Positions 46,987 through 55,452 of a DNA stretch of 64,000 nt are shown piece after piece. Location: assembly GCA_938084745.1 (NCBI GenBank), contig CALKEZ010000006.1:129007-193006 (forward strand). Direction: 5' to 3'. Position numbers and translations under genes: made by a program. Within the stretch, counting starts at the first letter, position 1. Every line of letters begins with the position of its first letter. This DNA is from an uncultured Gammaproteobacteria bacterium. Its GTDB lineage: Bacteria; Pseudomonadota; Gammaproteobacteria; Eutrophobiales; Eutrophobiaceae. The notes under the pieces were generated by a model. It did no database searches and had not been told where the DNA came from. It worked only from the letters and a program-made list of their open reading frames with translations.

Positions 46987-48001
46987 TTAGAAAAGGTCAA
47001 CTTCACCGGAATCGATATTTTGTAAATTTGCGATACCTTGTTCGACCAGCTCTTCAAAAAATGCGAGCTGATTTCTACCGTTTTCTTTACAGTAATAGAG
47101 AGCCTGATCAGCATAATCCAGCAGCGTAGCCGAGAATGTGCCTTGCTCTATTCGTACAGCCCCCATACTCACGGTCACCCTTCCAACTCGTGGAAATACA
47201 TGGGAAGACACCCGATCCAGTAAACGTTGCAGGGCCTGTTTTGCGCCCGCTAGATCATCGCATTTTATAATTAACACAAACTCTTCGCCGCCAAACCGAA
47301 AAAATCAAATCGTCATCCCTGAAGCAAGTCTTGATAATGTGGGCGAGTAGTATTAGTACATCATCACCATAAACATGCCCATATTTGTCATTAATACTTT
47401 TAAAATGATCGATATCCAGCATCACCAGCCAAAATTTAGATGCGGTGTTGTGCCTTCTATCTTCCTCATAAGCTTCATTACTTGCAGGGAGAAGTTGATA
47501 GACTTTATCTATCGTTCGATCAAACGATTTACGATTCAATAATCCGGTTAGTGAATCGGTAATATTTTCTGCCAGTAAATCACAGTAATTTCGAAACACC
47601 ATTAACAATCCCATCACTAGATACTTATTGTCAACGGAGATAGTCGAGCATTCCAGAATAACCAGGTAGGAGATAGAATGTTGTGTCTTATTGATACTAT
47701 AAAGCGTTAGAAATCCAGTTTCGATTTCCAATGTATATTCAGTGGTATTAGTCTGATTGAGATGTAATATAATGTCTTTGATTTCATCCGATAATTCTTT
47801 GTCAGAATCATTAAGATCCGATTTTTCATCACCTAACACGATTTCCGAACGTAAATTCATTTCATTATCCGTTCGAATCAGGCGCAAATCGATCGGCTTC
47901 AAATATTGTTCCAAGGTGCGTAGTAAACTAATCTCAAGGAATTCTATATCCCTTATCGCAGTCAGATCGATAAGCTGGTCAAAAAGACGTTTAGCATCCA
48001 T
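46987..48001 (-). pseudogene. GGDEF diguanylate cyclase gene with a frameshift in the active-site motif
   Basis: From ATG at 48001 the first segment encodes an N-terminal sensory part of unrecognised sequence, then NITDSLTGLLNRKSFDRTID and FWLVMLDIDHFKSINDKYGHVYGDDVLILLA, the conserved start of a GGDEF domain. The next motif FRFGGEEFVLIIK is split. One extra A in the run 47299-47304 puts the second half (to 46987) in another frame, with RVGRVTVSMGAV and LDYADQALYYCKENGRNQ. Removing one base restores a single cyclic-di-GMP synthase of about 337 residues. The shift lies in a homopolymer, so sequencing error is possible. It is convergent with smpB. Confidence 0.8.
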
Positions 48002-48340
48002 TGAATAAATTCCTGTTCTTTAATTTTACGCGCTCAAAATCCAGACAGAGCACTATATAGTTAGTGATCTATGTATTTAGCGTAGAAAACCAGAAAAACT
48101 TTAACCATAAATAAGGCGTTCGAGGTTTAATTCAAATTAGACACCTATATTGTGAAATTCAGCTAACTACTTGATCTGAAGTGACGCAAGGGTGATACAC
48201 CACTCAAATTATTCATTTGGCCTGGTGTTGGACTCGAGTTCCTGTTTTAAATCTCTGGCTTACAAAAATATATATTGATATTCGGATATATCACCCCAAG
48301 ATATAGTCTATAATCACGACTTCTTCAGGAAATAAAACTC
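48002..48340. other. gap upstream of tmRNA with its probable promoter
   Basis: No gene. A TATAAT at 48309-48314 is a good -10 box for the tmRNA transcript, about 32 bases before the mature 5' end; a matching -35 is not clear. The rest of the gap is A+T-rich and shows no features I can support. Confidence 0.5.
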
Positions 48341-48703
48341 GGGGGCGTACTGGCTTCGACGTGGATATGAAACCTGAGGGGCATGCCGAGGTGCAGATTA
48401 CCTCGTAAATACTTCTGCAAAACTTATAGTTGCCAACGAAGACAACTACGCACTAGCAGCTTAATAACCTGTCATAGTGCCGTCTGCCCATTCGTGTGCT
48501 TGTGCATGGTGGATCCAGGCGTCGACTCTCACAAGACCGCGATGAAACTCGTCCGAGGTGGATTCGTTAAAACTCTATCGGAATCGCTCTTTGTCTTCCC
48601 TGCCGTTCGGGTAGCACTGGGTTAAATTAAAGAGTCGGCTAAGCATGTAGAACCAATGGCAGAGGATTTGCGGACGCGGGTTCGATTCCCGCCGCCTCCA
48701 CCA
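48341..48703 (+). ncRNA. ssrA: tmRNA (transfer-messenger RNA)
   Basis: The start GGGGGCGTACTGGCTTCGAC and the end GGTTCGATTCCCGCCGCCTCCACCA are the two halves of the tRNA-like domain; GGGGGCG pairs with CGCCTCC. The tag frame at 48432-48464 reads ANEDNYALAA with a TAA-TAA double stop, so the full tag is AANEDNYALAA, beginning with the alanine carried by tmRNA. The length of about 363 bases fits. It is processed at the 5' end by RNase P and works with SmpB to rescue stalled ribosomes and tag the peptide for proteolysis. Confidence 0.97.
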
Positions 48704-48710
48704 AATAACT

Positions 48711-48734
48711 AAACCACCTTCGGGTGGTTTTTTT
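48711..48734 (+). terminator. Rho-independent terminator after tmRNA
   Basis: AAACCACC, a TTCG tetraloop and GGTGGTTT form an 8-base-pair stem followed by T residues, just after the CCA end of tmRNA. Confidence 0.92.
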
Positions 48735-48992
48735 ATTTGTGTTGTTGATGCGGATGAGAACATATGTTCTTGTGGGCCGCCTACTGGGATGTAGGCGGTA
48801 GGAAATGCAGGAGCATATTTTCGACGTTCTTTACGCAAACTGGAAATTCAAACAATATGAGAAATGGATAGCTGAGAGCGTTCCCCCGCATGCTGATATA
48901 ATTTAAAATAAAAACACGAACATATTTTCGTGAAATCTCTGCATTAACTCATTATCACAACAGAAGGTGATGTTGTTGCTCCCTACTCTTCT

Positions 48993-50150
48993 TTAATTCA
49001 CGCCTTCCTTAAGTTCAAATGTGACCCAAAACAGCAACACAAAGCTTACTTTTTTACGATACTCAACGTCGTAAGTTTCATCGTATGCATTGTCACCATA
49101 AAAATACATCCATGAATCCTGAAAATAATAAAGAAGACGATGAATTGTATGTGGATCGAGTAAAAGTACCATACAAAAATAGGCTATTTTTTTTGGAGTG
49201 ATATTAACCTTCACAGCCTGAAAATGCTTGCTGTCACGTACACCGGTAAGACGATAGTCTTCGGTTTTATCATCTACTTTTACAACATTGAACCATGGTT
49301 CACATTCCTTCAAGGGACCCTCATCCAAAAAAGGGTAGTAACCAGAATAGAATTTATCCATAAAGTAAGAATGGTAGTAAAATCGCCAAGGTCGGTGTTT
49401 TCTGGTCTGATGTAGGCAGGACATAAAAACACGTCTTGATTTTGATTTTTTGTTGATAAGCTTACTGGCCATCAGACACATGTCTGAGTATATTTTCGCT
49501 TGCTTGGTGTTGTTGCGTCTATCCTCCATACTAACGTAGTGTTCGACGGTATCCATAAAGGTGATCGCATCAAATTTTCCGTATAGTTTTTTCTGTAATT
49601 CAGTATCGAATAAAATGTCTTTCCAATTCAATACAAACACATGTAAGCCGTATTCATGTTCAGCATAGTGCGCTTGCTCTGGCGACATGTTAACACCAAC
49701 AACTTCGCATCCAACTTCATCTCGGCAGTACTTTAACCAGTCACCATAGCCACATCCAATATCGCAGATCATCATTCCTTTCTCGAGCTTTAACTCTTTC
49801 ACCATGTGTTCGTATTTTGCTTGTTGAGAAAGGTCATCTTCGACAACAAGATTAAAACCCAGATCACGTCCACTGCCAGTAGTGTTGTCATACATATTGT
49901 GCATCCACTGATAATTTCGACACACTCGTAACTGAGAATCAAACAGTACAGATTTTCCGAATCCATACACTAAAATATCATCGAGTACCAGTGCCACTAT
50001 CCAGAACAAACAACCCCAGAGGCTTACTTCAATGGCAAGGAATACTGAAACAAGTATGAGACATAACCATACTATTGTGTTTTTATCGACCCAATAGGCA
50101 AAAGAATTTGCTTGCGTATTGGTAGCGTTTTCTTGAATGCTACATGACAT
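48993..50150 (-). CDS. membrane-anchored SAM-dependent methyltransferase, cyclopropane-fatty-acid-synthase-like
   Basis: A 385-residue protein. The N-terminus has two membrane segments (NTIVWLCLILVSVFLAIEV and LWGCLFWIVALVLDDILVYGFG). The methyltransferase domain follows with DIGCGYGDWLKYCRDEVGCEVVGVNMSPEQAHYAEHEYGL (SAM-binding motif I and post-I) and a helical tail. The CFA-synthase-like fold suggests a lipid or other membrane-linked substrate, but the lipid-specific residues of true CFA synthases are not evident. No operon partner is present. Confidence 0.78.
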   Translation of the reverse strand: MSCSIQENATNTQANSFAYWVDKNTIVWLCLILVSVFLAIEVSLWGCLFWIVALVLDDILVYGFGKSVLFDSQLRVCRNYQWMHNMYDNTTGSGRDLGFNLVVEDDLSQQAKYEHMVKELKLEKGMMICDIGCGYGDWLKYCRDEVGCEVVGVNMSPEQAHYAEHEYGLHVFVLNWKDILFDTELQKKLYGKFDAITFMDTVEHYVSMEDRRNNTKQAKIYSDMCLMASKLINKKSKSRRVFMSCLHQTRKHRPWRFYYHSYFMDKFYSGYYPFLDEGPLKECEPWFNVVKVDDKTEDYRLTGVRDSKHFQAVKVNITPKKIAYFCMVLLLDPHTIHRLLYYFQDSWMYFYGDNAYDETYDVEYRKKVSFVLLFWVTFELKEGVN

Positions 50151-50313
50151 AATGTCAGCCTATACAATAGTTCCTTTTAACATCAACGTATGACTATAAT
50201 TAAGTGTAGTCTCTTTAGATCGATTCTTCAGATTAGAATCAAATGTAGCTCAAATAAAACTTAATTTTTCCAAAAGGTTATTTATATTATCTTTAAATAA
50301 CACAACCAATCTA

Positions 50314-51138
50314 TCACTCCACCCTCGCAATAATCACCTGAACATCATCGCGCAGATCTGCAATCTCAACGTGTAACCTTTCTCGCTGCTTATCCGTTAG
50401 ATTATTCATCACATCAGCAATCGCTTGATTAATGATATTCTTGTTATAGGCGAGGTATTGCTTGAATCTCTTCGGTTGTTGACCTTCGCGTAAAGCAAAG
50501 GCTTCTATCATTGCTTGTTGCCAACCCGGTTCGCGTTTTAATAAAGCTTCTATTTTTCCCAGCCATTGCCTGCGATCGGCTAACCAAACGTGATCAAATC
50601 GTTGCATTGATCTGGTCGCTTTGCTCAATGCATTCTTTTGCGCGAGGTTTAACCTGCCCACATACTTAATTAAATTTTCAGATATATCGTCATAATTTTC
50701 TTCAATATATTCTTCTTCGAGTTCATCCTGTCGTTCCCATAAATTACTTACCAATTCCGCGATCTGTTTGTCGCTCAAGCCTTCTCCGAGTTTAAGGGCG
50801 GAAGGCAATATGGTTTTTTGGATACGTTTTGCTGATACAAGAACATCATCAAACCATTTTTGGACCGTTTCTTTAGTAACAGGCTTTGATAGATCCTGCT
50901 CGATACTACCGAGTATCTCGATATAACGGTGTAATTCCTCCGTTCGATGCCAGCGCAATAAGGCATCGACTTTATCGTCAAGAGTATCTTTCTGTACCGC
51001 TGTCAGATCGACATAGTCGTCGACATACCAGGGAATTAACCAATCGAGTTGGTTATAGATGAATTTATTATTACAGCCGGTGCACAGACAGGCGACAAGT
51101 AACAGGAAACTAATTCGATACATCTTGTTTTGCCACAA
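50314..51138 (-). CDS. DUF6279-type lipoprotein
   Basis: A 274-residue exported protein with a signal sequence and a lipobox-like ACLCTGC. NKFIYNQLDWLIPWYVDDYVDLTAVQKDTLDDKVDALLRWHRTEELHRYI follows, the pattern of DUF6279 lipoproteins. The rest is helical, with LNLAQKNALSKATRSMQRFDHVWLADRRQWLGKI. Function unknown. The true start is probably the second Met (51123, MYRISFLLL). It overlaps the end of the nhaA remnant slightly, so it may use the same transcript. Confidence 0.8.
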   Translation of the reverse strand: MWQNKMYRISFLLLVACLCTGCNNKFIYNQLDWLIPWYVDDYVDLTAVQKDTLDDKVDALLRWHRTEELHRYIEILGSIEQDLSKPVTKETVQKWFDDVLVSAKRIQKTILPSALKLGEGLSDKQIAELVSNLWERQDELEEEYIEENYDDISENLIKYVGRLNLAQKNALSKATRSMQRFDHVWLADRRQWLGKIEALLKREPGWQQAMIEAFALREGQQPKRFKQYLAYNKNIINQAIADVMNNLTDKQRERLHVEIADLRDDVQVIIARVE

Positions 51139-51623
51139 ACCTTAACCAGAGATAACCGCAGGTGCCTGCAATAAGAGAAGCAAGCAGGATTGCTGTTTTA
51201 GCGATATTTAAACTTTCGACATATTGATGAAAAGCAAGATCGGCAACAAATATTGACATGGTAAAACCGATACCACCCAACAGACTAATCCCGACCACAT
51301 GATAAAAATTCATGCCCTCGGGTAAGCGTCCTATTCCCAGTCGCATGGTCAACCAACAAAAGCTCGAGATACCCATCGCCTTGCCTAATACCAGACCAGC
51401 CATGATACCCCATACTATTTCGCTATTCATAACGTCTGGCATAGATTCCATATTCAGTATGATGCCAGCATTCACTAATGCAAACTGAAAGAGATGCATC
51501 CTGTAACTCTCCTGCCAGTATCTCCCGTTTAATTTCAAGACCAAGAACAAAGAAAAATAAAGCCATCAAGCCATCGTTGACCCAATGCCGGAGACTCTTG
51601 TCGAATCGCCAGTCATTAACCAT
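51110..51623 (-). pseudogene. nhaA: internally deleted nhaA (sodium/proton antiporter) remnant
   Basis: The 5' part encodes [26 protein letters not shown], matching the early NhaA motif INDGLMAxFFxxxGLEIKRE. The 3' part reads FALVNAGI and continues to a C-terminal antiporter segment with VWGIMAGLVLGKAMGISSFCW and VGISLLGGIGFTMSIFVADLAF. About 200 residues between them, including the core transport region, are absent. The joint shifts frame near 51480-51500. The first ~40 residues are also missing. It cannot code for an active antiporter. Confidence 0.85.
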
Positions 51624-51642
51624 ATACTATTAAAATAACTTT

Positions 51643-52065
51643 TCATAACCACTGAATAAATCCCAACAATATTGCATAACGAGCACCTTTACCAATACCA
51701 GTAAGCAGCACGAAAATGCTGAAACGAACTCGCATTATCCCGGCAATGAATGTTAGCGCATCTCCTACTATCGGAGCCCAGGCCATTAGTAATGACCAGA
51801 CACCATAACGCTGAAACCAGCGTTGTGCACTTTTCAGATTATTTTCCTTGAATGGAAACCAACGTCGAGACTTAAACCTTAATAAATACCGGCCCAGAAC
51901 CCAGTTCAAACAGGCACCAAGAGTATTACCCGCAGTAGCCCACAACCAGAGCGCAAGGGGATCATAACCCGCGTTCATAAGACTGACGAACAATACTTCA
52001 GAATAGGCAGGTAGTAATGACGCTGCCAGAAATGCGATTAGGAAAAGGCCCAGATATGCTTCCAT
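51643..52065 (-). CDS. YqaA family membrane protein (SNARE-associated/DedA-like)
   Basis: A 140-residue inner-membrane protein with three or four membrane segments: YLGLFLIAFLAASLLPAYSEVLF, then WLWATAGNTLGACLNWVLGRYL. RYGVWSLLMAWAPIVGDALTFIAG matches the YqaA pattern. Related to the DedA family of lipid-transport-like proteins; the function of YqaA is not established. It lies next to the nhaA remnant on the same strand. Confidence 0.88.
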   Translation of the reverse strand: MEAYLGLFLIAFLAASLLPAYSEVLFVSLMNAGYDPLALWLWATAGNTLGACLNWVLGRYLLRFKSRRWFPFKENNLKSAQRWFQRYGVWSLLMAWAPIVGDALTFIAGIMRVRFSIFVLLTGIGKGARYAILLGFIQWL

Positions 52066-52170
52066 TGATTTTTATCGCACTATTTTTAAACGTAATAGTC
52101 TTTATTTATTTTTTACTATTCAGGCTCAATCCTATCATACCTAACGTCTGTATTTTGACTGTCTTAAATT

Positions 52171-52542
52171 CTATTTCTCTGTTAACCAGCTCCAGTCAAG
52201 TTTTTCTGGATGCGCGATATATTCATCAGCATGTTCAAGAACATCCTGCAACATGTCTTTTGTCATAGTGAATTGTGAGTCCGGTTTATTTTCACCTTTC
52301 ACAATGGGCGTAAAAACGCCATCAACAAATCGGGTTGTAAAGTATTCCGTTACCTCTTCTTGCTTATCAACAACCTTTATACTTATTTCATCTCCCGATT
52401 TGAGTTGATTAATAACACCTAGAGCTGCACTGAACAGCAGACTATCTTCATTTTGAGTTATTGCTGTATTGCAAATATTAAAATAGTGCTTAACCAAATT
52501 TATTATGCTCATCGTGCTTGCATCTATAGACTGTTTTTCCAT
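52171..52542 (-). CDS. hypothetical protein, possibly SCP2-like
   Basis: A 123-residue soluble protein, start MEKQSIDASTMS. It has a helical first half, with LLFSAALGVINQLKSGDEISIKVV, and a C-terminal FTMTKDMLQDVLEHADEYIAHPEKLDWSWLTEK. The pattern of a beta sheet followed by a helix near TM...MLQDVL is loosely like SCP2/sterol-carrier domains, but I am not sure. It lies about 76 bases downstream of the GATase gene on the same strand, so it may belong to that transcript. Confidence 0.55.
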   Translation of the reverse strand: MEKQSIDASTMSIINLVKHYFNICNTAITQNEDSLLFSAALGVINQLKSGDEISIKVVDKQEEVTEYFTTRFVDGVFTPIVKGENKPDSQFTMTKDMLQDVLEHADEYIAHPEKLDWSWLTEK

Positions 52543-52618
52543 TTCTAATATTCCTTTTGGTTTTTATCATATTAAACAGCAAAATAAGCTGCTATTAATA
52601 AAAATGCTTTAACTTATA

Positions 52619-53407
52619 TTAACTATTTAAACTCCAATTACAGGCTCTTTCAACAAAATAGAAAAAAAGCTGGCGCTGCCTTGAATCTAACAACAAATAT
52701 TCGGGGTGCCATTGCACGCCTAACATAAACGGATAATCTCTATGTTCTATTGCTTGCACAATGGTGTTGTCTTCCTCTGCCGTCACCCATAGTCCCTCGC
52801 TAATTTTTTTCATGGCTTGATGATGAAGTGAATTTACCCGGCAATGCTTATTTTTTAACGCTGTAGCCAGGTGAGAGTTTTCCTCTATGAAAATTTCTTT
52901 CGTTGGAAATACACTTCTCGGCAATGGACGCTCACTGTAAAATTCGGATATATCCTCATGGAGACTACCACCGAAGTAAATATTGATAATTTGTGCTCCT
53001 CGACAAATTCCTAAAACCGGCAATTTACGTTCTGTCGCCTGCTTTAATAATCCAATTTCAAAAGCATCACGTTTATAATCCAGCGTATTTGCCTGTTTAG
53101 TACTCAATATTCTTCGTGCAAAATAAATGAGCGGATAAACAATAAACATCAATAAACGCAGAAAGATACTGTCATCTTCTTCAGCCGGTTGTTCAAAATC
53201 ATTTTCAACTGATTGGTAGTGTTCGGGAGCAATATCAGCACCTCCCCCGATGATTAACCCGTTAATTTTTACAATATCAAATTTTCTATTTGGGGTAATA
53301 CGAACAGGGCAACCACCCTGCATAAGAATAGCAAGAGCTGTAAAGTACCAGGCGGCAAGTCCGCCATGATCCGGGCCTGTTATGCCAATACGTGGTTTTT
53401 GCTTCAT
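52619..53407 (-). CDS. class I glutamine amidotransferase-like hydrolase (PuuD-like)
   Basis: The 262-residue protein is of the gamma-glutamyl-GABA hydrolase type. It has PRIGITGPDHGG at the start, IIGGGADIAPEHY, the nucleophile Cys in VLGICRGAQIINIYFGGSLHED, NSLHHQAMKKISEGL and VQWHPEYLL with the catalytic His. It overlaps the amidoligase gene by ATGA (53404-53407), so the two act together: one protein could ligate and the other trim or supply ammonia. A central stretch (LLMFIVYPLIYFARRI) is unusually hydrophobic for the family. Confidence 0.88.
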   Translation of the reverse strand: MKQKPRIGITGPDHGGLAAWYFTALAILMQGGCPVRITPNRKFDIVKINGLIIGGGADIAPEHYQSVENDFEQPAEEDDSIFLRLLMFIVYPLIYFARRILSTKQANTLDYKRDAFEIGLLKQATERKLPVLGICRGAQIINIYFGGSLHEDISEFYSERPLPRSVFPTKEIFIEENSHLATALKNKHCRVNSLHHQAMKKISEGLWVTAEEDNTIVQAIEHRDYPFMLGVQWHPEYLLLDSRQRQLFFYFVERACNWSLNS

Positions 53408-54396
53408 TTAATAATTTCATCAATATGCGCAACCCAGTCATCTCTATAAGAAAAAAATGATTCATTGAAATGCTCTCTGTAGTCAAGACTGGTTTTTTTT
53501 AATAATTCTTCATCAGCAGCCAGTTTTTCAATTGCTAACCAGTACTGCCATTCGTCAGCAATAGTCCATTTAACTTCGTCGATCAAACAATTAGCCAGAC
53601 GATAATGAAATGCAGGACGTGCCTTTATTAATTCCGGTTCCTCCGCTTTATCCATAACCACGTTTCTTTCTATCTCGGCAAATGCCGGCAACATATCTAA
53701 TGCGTAATTACGAGAACCAACGTATTCCATGTAATCTTCAATTAACGCCCTTTCTCCTGGTTCGTAATCCGGGGCAGTAATCAGAAGAATGTATTCATCA
53801 GGGTATGGCTTTATATAAGGCATTAAGCGGCGCGCTAAATCAACACGACTTTCTTTGCATATCCAGTCATATAAAAGTGTGAAAGCGCGCATGTGATTCA
53901 ATAGATATGATGACTTAAAACTGACTAACTCGGTGTTAATATGCAGACCAAAGGCATACAGAATTGAAGCTTTAGTTCCTTCAGCTTTTGCTTCTTTTAG
54001 AGCGTCTGTAATCTCATTCATGATATTTAAATCAGACATAGGTAATGGTGGCGTAACAATTTCACAAGGGACCAACGTAGTCGCTATGCTTTCCAGAACA
54101 CCATCCAGTTTTTGATTGACATCCAGCTCATCGAGGTTAAAGCCATGCTCTGATAATATTTTCTTATATTTCTCGTCTTTAAGGACTGCGGCATCAACCT
54201 CTAGTCCAAAGGTTCCCCATTTGTCATTTTTTATGTACAGGCTAAACGAATTCTCACTTTCTATGTTGCCGCTGATGACTTTATTAAGAATACACGCGCT
54301 GTCTTTCAGATTAAGGCCGGAAAATTCCAGTTCAAAGCCTACGTGACGTTGCTTTCCTTCTTCTGTTTTAGTTTTATCAGGTAATTTGAAACGCAT
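53404..54396 (-). CDS. amidoligase family protein (glutamine-synthetase-fold COOH-NH2 ligase)
   Basis: A 330-residue protein with the amidoligase N-terminus RHVGFELEFSGL (metal-binding Glu-x-Glu) and WGTFGLEVDAAVL, followed by ATTLVPCEIVTPPLPMSDL and LHINTELV. These belong to the putative amidoligase family related to glutamine synthetase, predicted to form amide or peptide bonds. The partner gene (GATase) overlaps it by 4 bases. The product is unknown. Start ATG 54396 is well placed. No secretion signal is seen. Confidence 0.85.
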   Translation of the reverse strand: MRFKLPDKTKTEEGKQRHVGFELEFSGLNLKDSACILNKVISGNIESENSFSLYIKNDKWGTFGLEVDAAVLKDEKYKKILSEHGFNLDELDVNQKLDGVLESIATTLVPCEIVTPPLPMSDLNIMNEITDALKEAKAEGTKASILYAFGLHINTELVSFKSSYLLNHMRAFTLLYDWICKESRVDLARRLMPYIKPYPDEYILLITAPDYEPGERALIEDYMEYVGSRNYALDMLPAFAEIERNVVMDKAEEPELIKARPAFHYRLANCLIDEVKWTIADEWQYWLAIEKLAADEELLKKTSLDYREHFNESFFSYRDDWVAHIDEIIK

Positions 54397-54599
54397 AATA
54401 TTCCAATCAATTTGTGAGTAATTGACAGTAACAAACCGGGCGTAACTTTAAATTAACCTATATCAACTTTATCGATATTACGCAGATTAATTTTTAAACA
54501 ACCGTAATTTCTGGTGCCGCACTATCGGGGTTATTGCTGATGACAGAAATTTTATTTAATCAACAAGAGTTGAGCAAATACTAAAATGAATAACTTGAA

Positions 54600-55352
54600 T
54601 TATGCGATGCCTTTTATTCCTTTGGGCAAGGTTGAGTGTTGCAGATATGAAGGATCAAACCCAACAGCTGCACGCAACTCTGCACGCTTATGAATAATGA
54701 TACGTTTGCCGTCTAAAGTAATCATGCCATCGTCTTTCAAGGCCCGGATTGTCCGATTCATATGTACTGCGGTTAAACCTAACATATCTGCGAGTATTTC
54801 CTGAGTAACAGGAAATTCAAAGGCGTTAGATTGAACCAGACTAACTGCTTCTACACGGCGTAGTAACTCAAGCAGTAAGTGGCCCGTGCGATCATATGCA
54901 GTGCGACGCCCAATCCTGGTGATGTGTTCTCCCAAAATAGCGCCATCTCTCGCAGCTACCCAGCAAATTGTTGCGGCTAATCTTGGCGCATTACTGAATA
55001 AGCCAATGATTCTCTCAGGTGCTATTTTGCATACGGTCATATCAGTTAACGCCTTTACAGAATCTTCCGATTTTTTGAATACTGTCGCATAAAGACCAAT
55101 AAAATCACCGCACAAAGCAAAGTTTAAATTTTGCTGTCGTCCATTCGCCAGTAATTTATAGTGATATGCCCAACCCTCTTTGATGATATAGGTATATTTG
55201 AATTCTTCACCTTCAGTTACGAGATCGGTTTTCGCAGGAATTTTCTCACAGTTATCCTGAAGAGATAGCAAGATATCTTTTTCAATATCCGTTAGTTCTA
55301 AAACTAACGAGAATTTTTTAATCCAGGGATTAGTGTCTTTTAAATTCCCCAT
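54600..55352 (-). CDS. Crp/Fnr family transcription regulator
   Basis: A 250-residue regulator. The N-terminal cyclic-nucleotide-binding-type fold has LVTEGEEFKYTYIIKEGWAYHYKLLANGRQQNLNFALCGDFIGLYATV. The C-terminal winged helix has FPVTQEILADMLGLTAVHMNRTIRALKDDGMITLDGKRIIIH. The Cys cluster of true Fnr (4Fe-4S) is absent, so it is not a classical oxygen sensor; the ligand is unknown. It is on the same strand as the amidoligase pair, 203 bases upstream. It could regulate that pair. Confidence 0.9.
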   Translation of the reverse strand: MGNLKDTNPWIKKFSLVLELTDIEKDILLSLQDNCEKIPAKTDLVTEGEEFKYTYIIKEGWAYHYKLLANGRQQNLNFALCGDFIGLYATVFKKSEDSVKALTDMTVCKIAPERIIGLFSNAPRLAATICWVAARDGAILGEHITRIGRRTAYDRTGHLLLELLRRVEAVSLVQSNAFEFPVTQEILADMLGLTAVHMNRTIRALKDDGMITLDGKRIIIHKRAELRAAVGFDPSYLQHSTLPKGIKGIA

Positions 55353-55452
55353 ATATCTATCCTCGTAATATGGTTATATTTAATTATCGCTTTTACGTAA
55401 GCAATAAAGGAATGATTTACCAAGGAAATAAAAAAACCAGTTCGATAATAAT

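Noticed and set aside
48575-48838. Minus-strand frame with WWRRRESNPRP over the end of tmRNA
   Set aside because: This reading comes from the tRNA-like 3' end of tmRNA in reverse and is a common spurious prediction.
54397-54599. Fnr box upstream of the amidoligase pair
   Set aside because: ATCAACTTTATCGAT lacks the TTGAT-N4-ATCAA symmetry, so I do not call it an operator.
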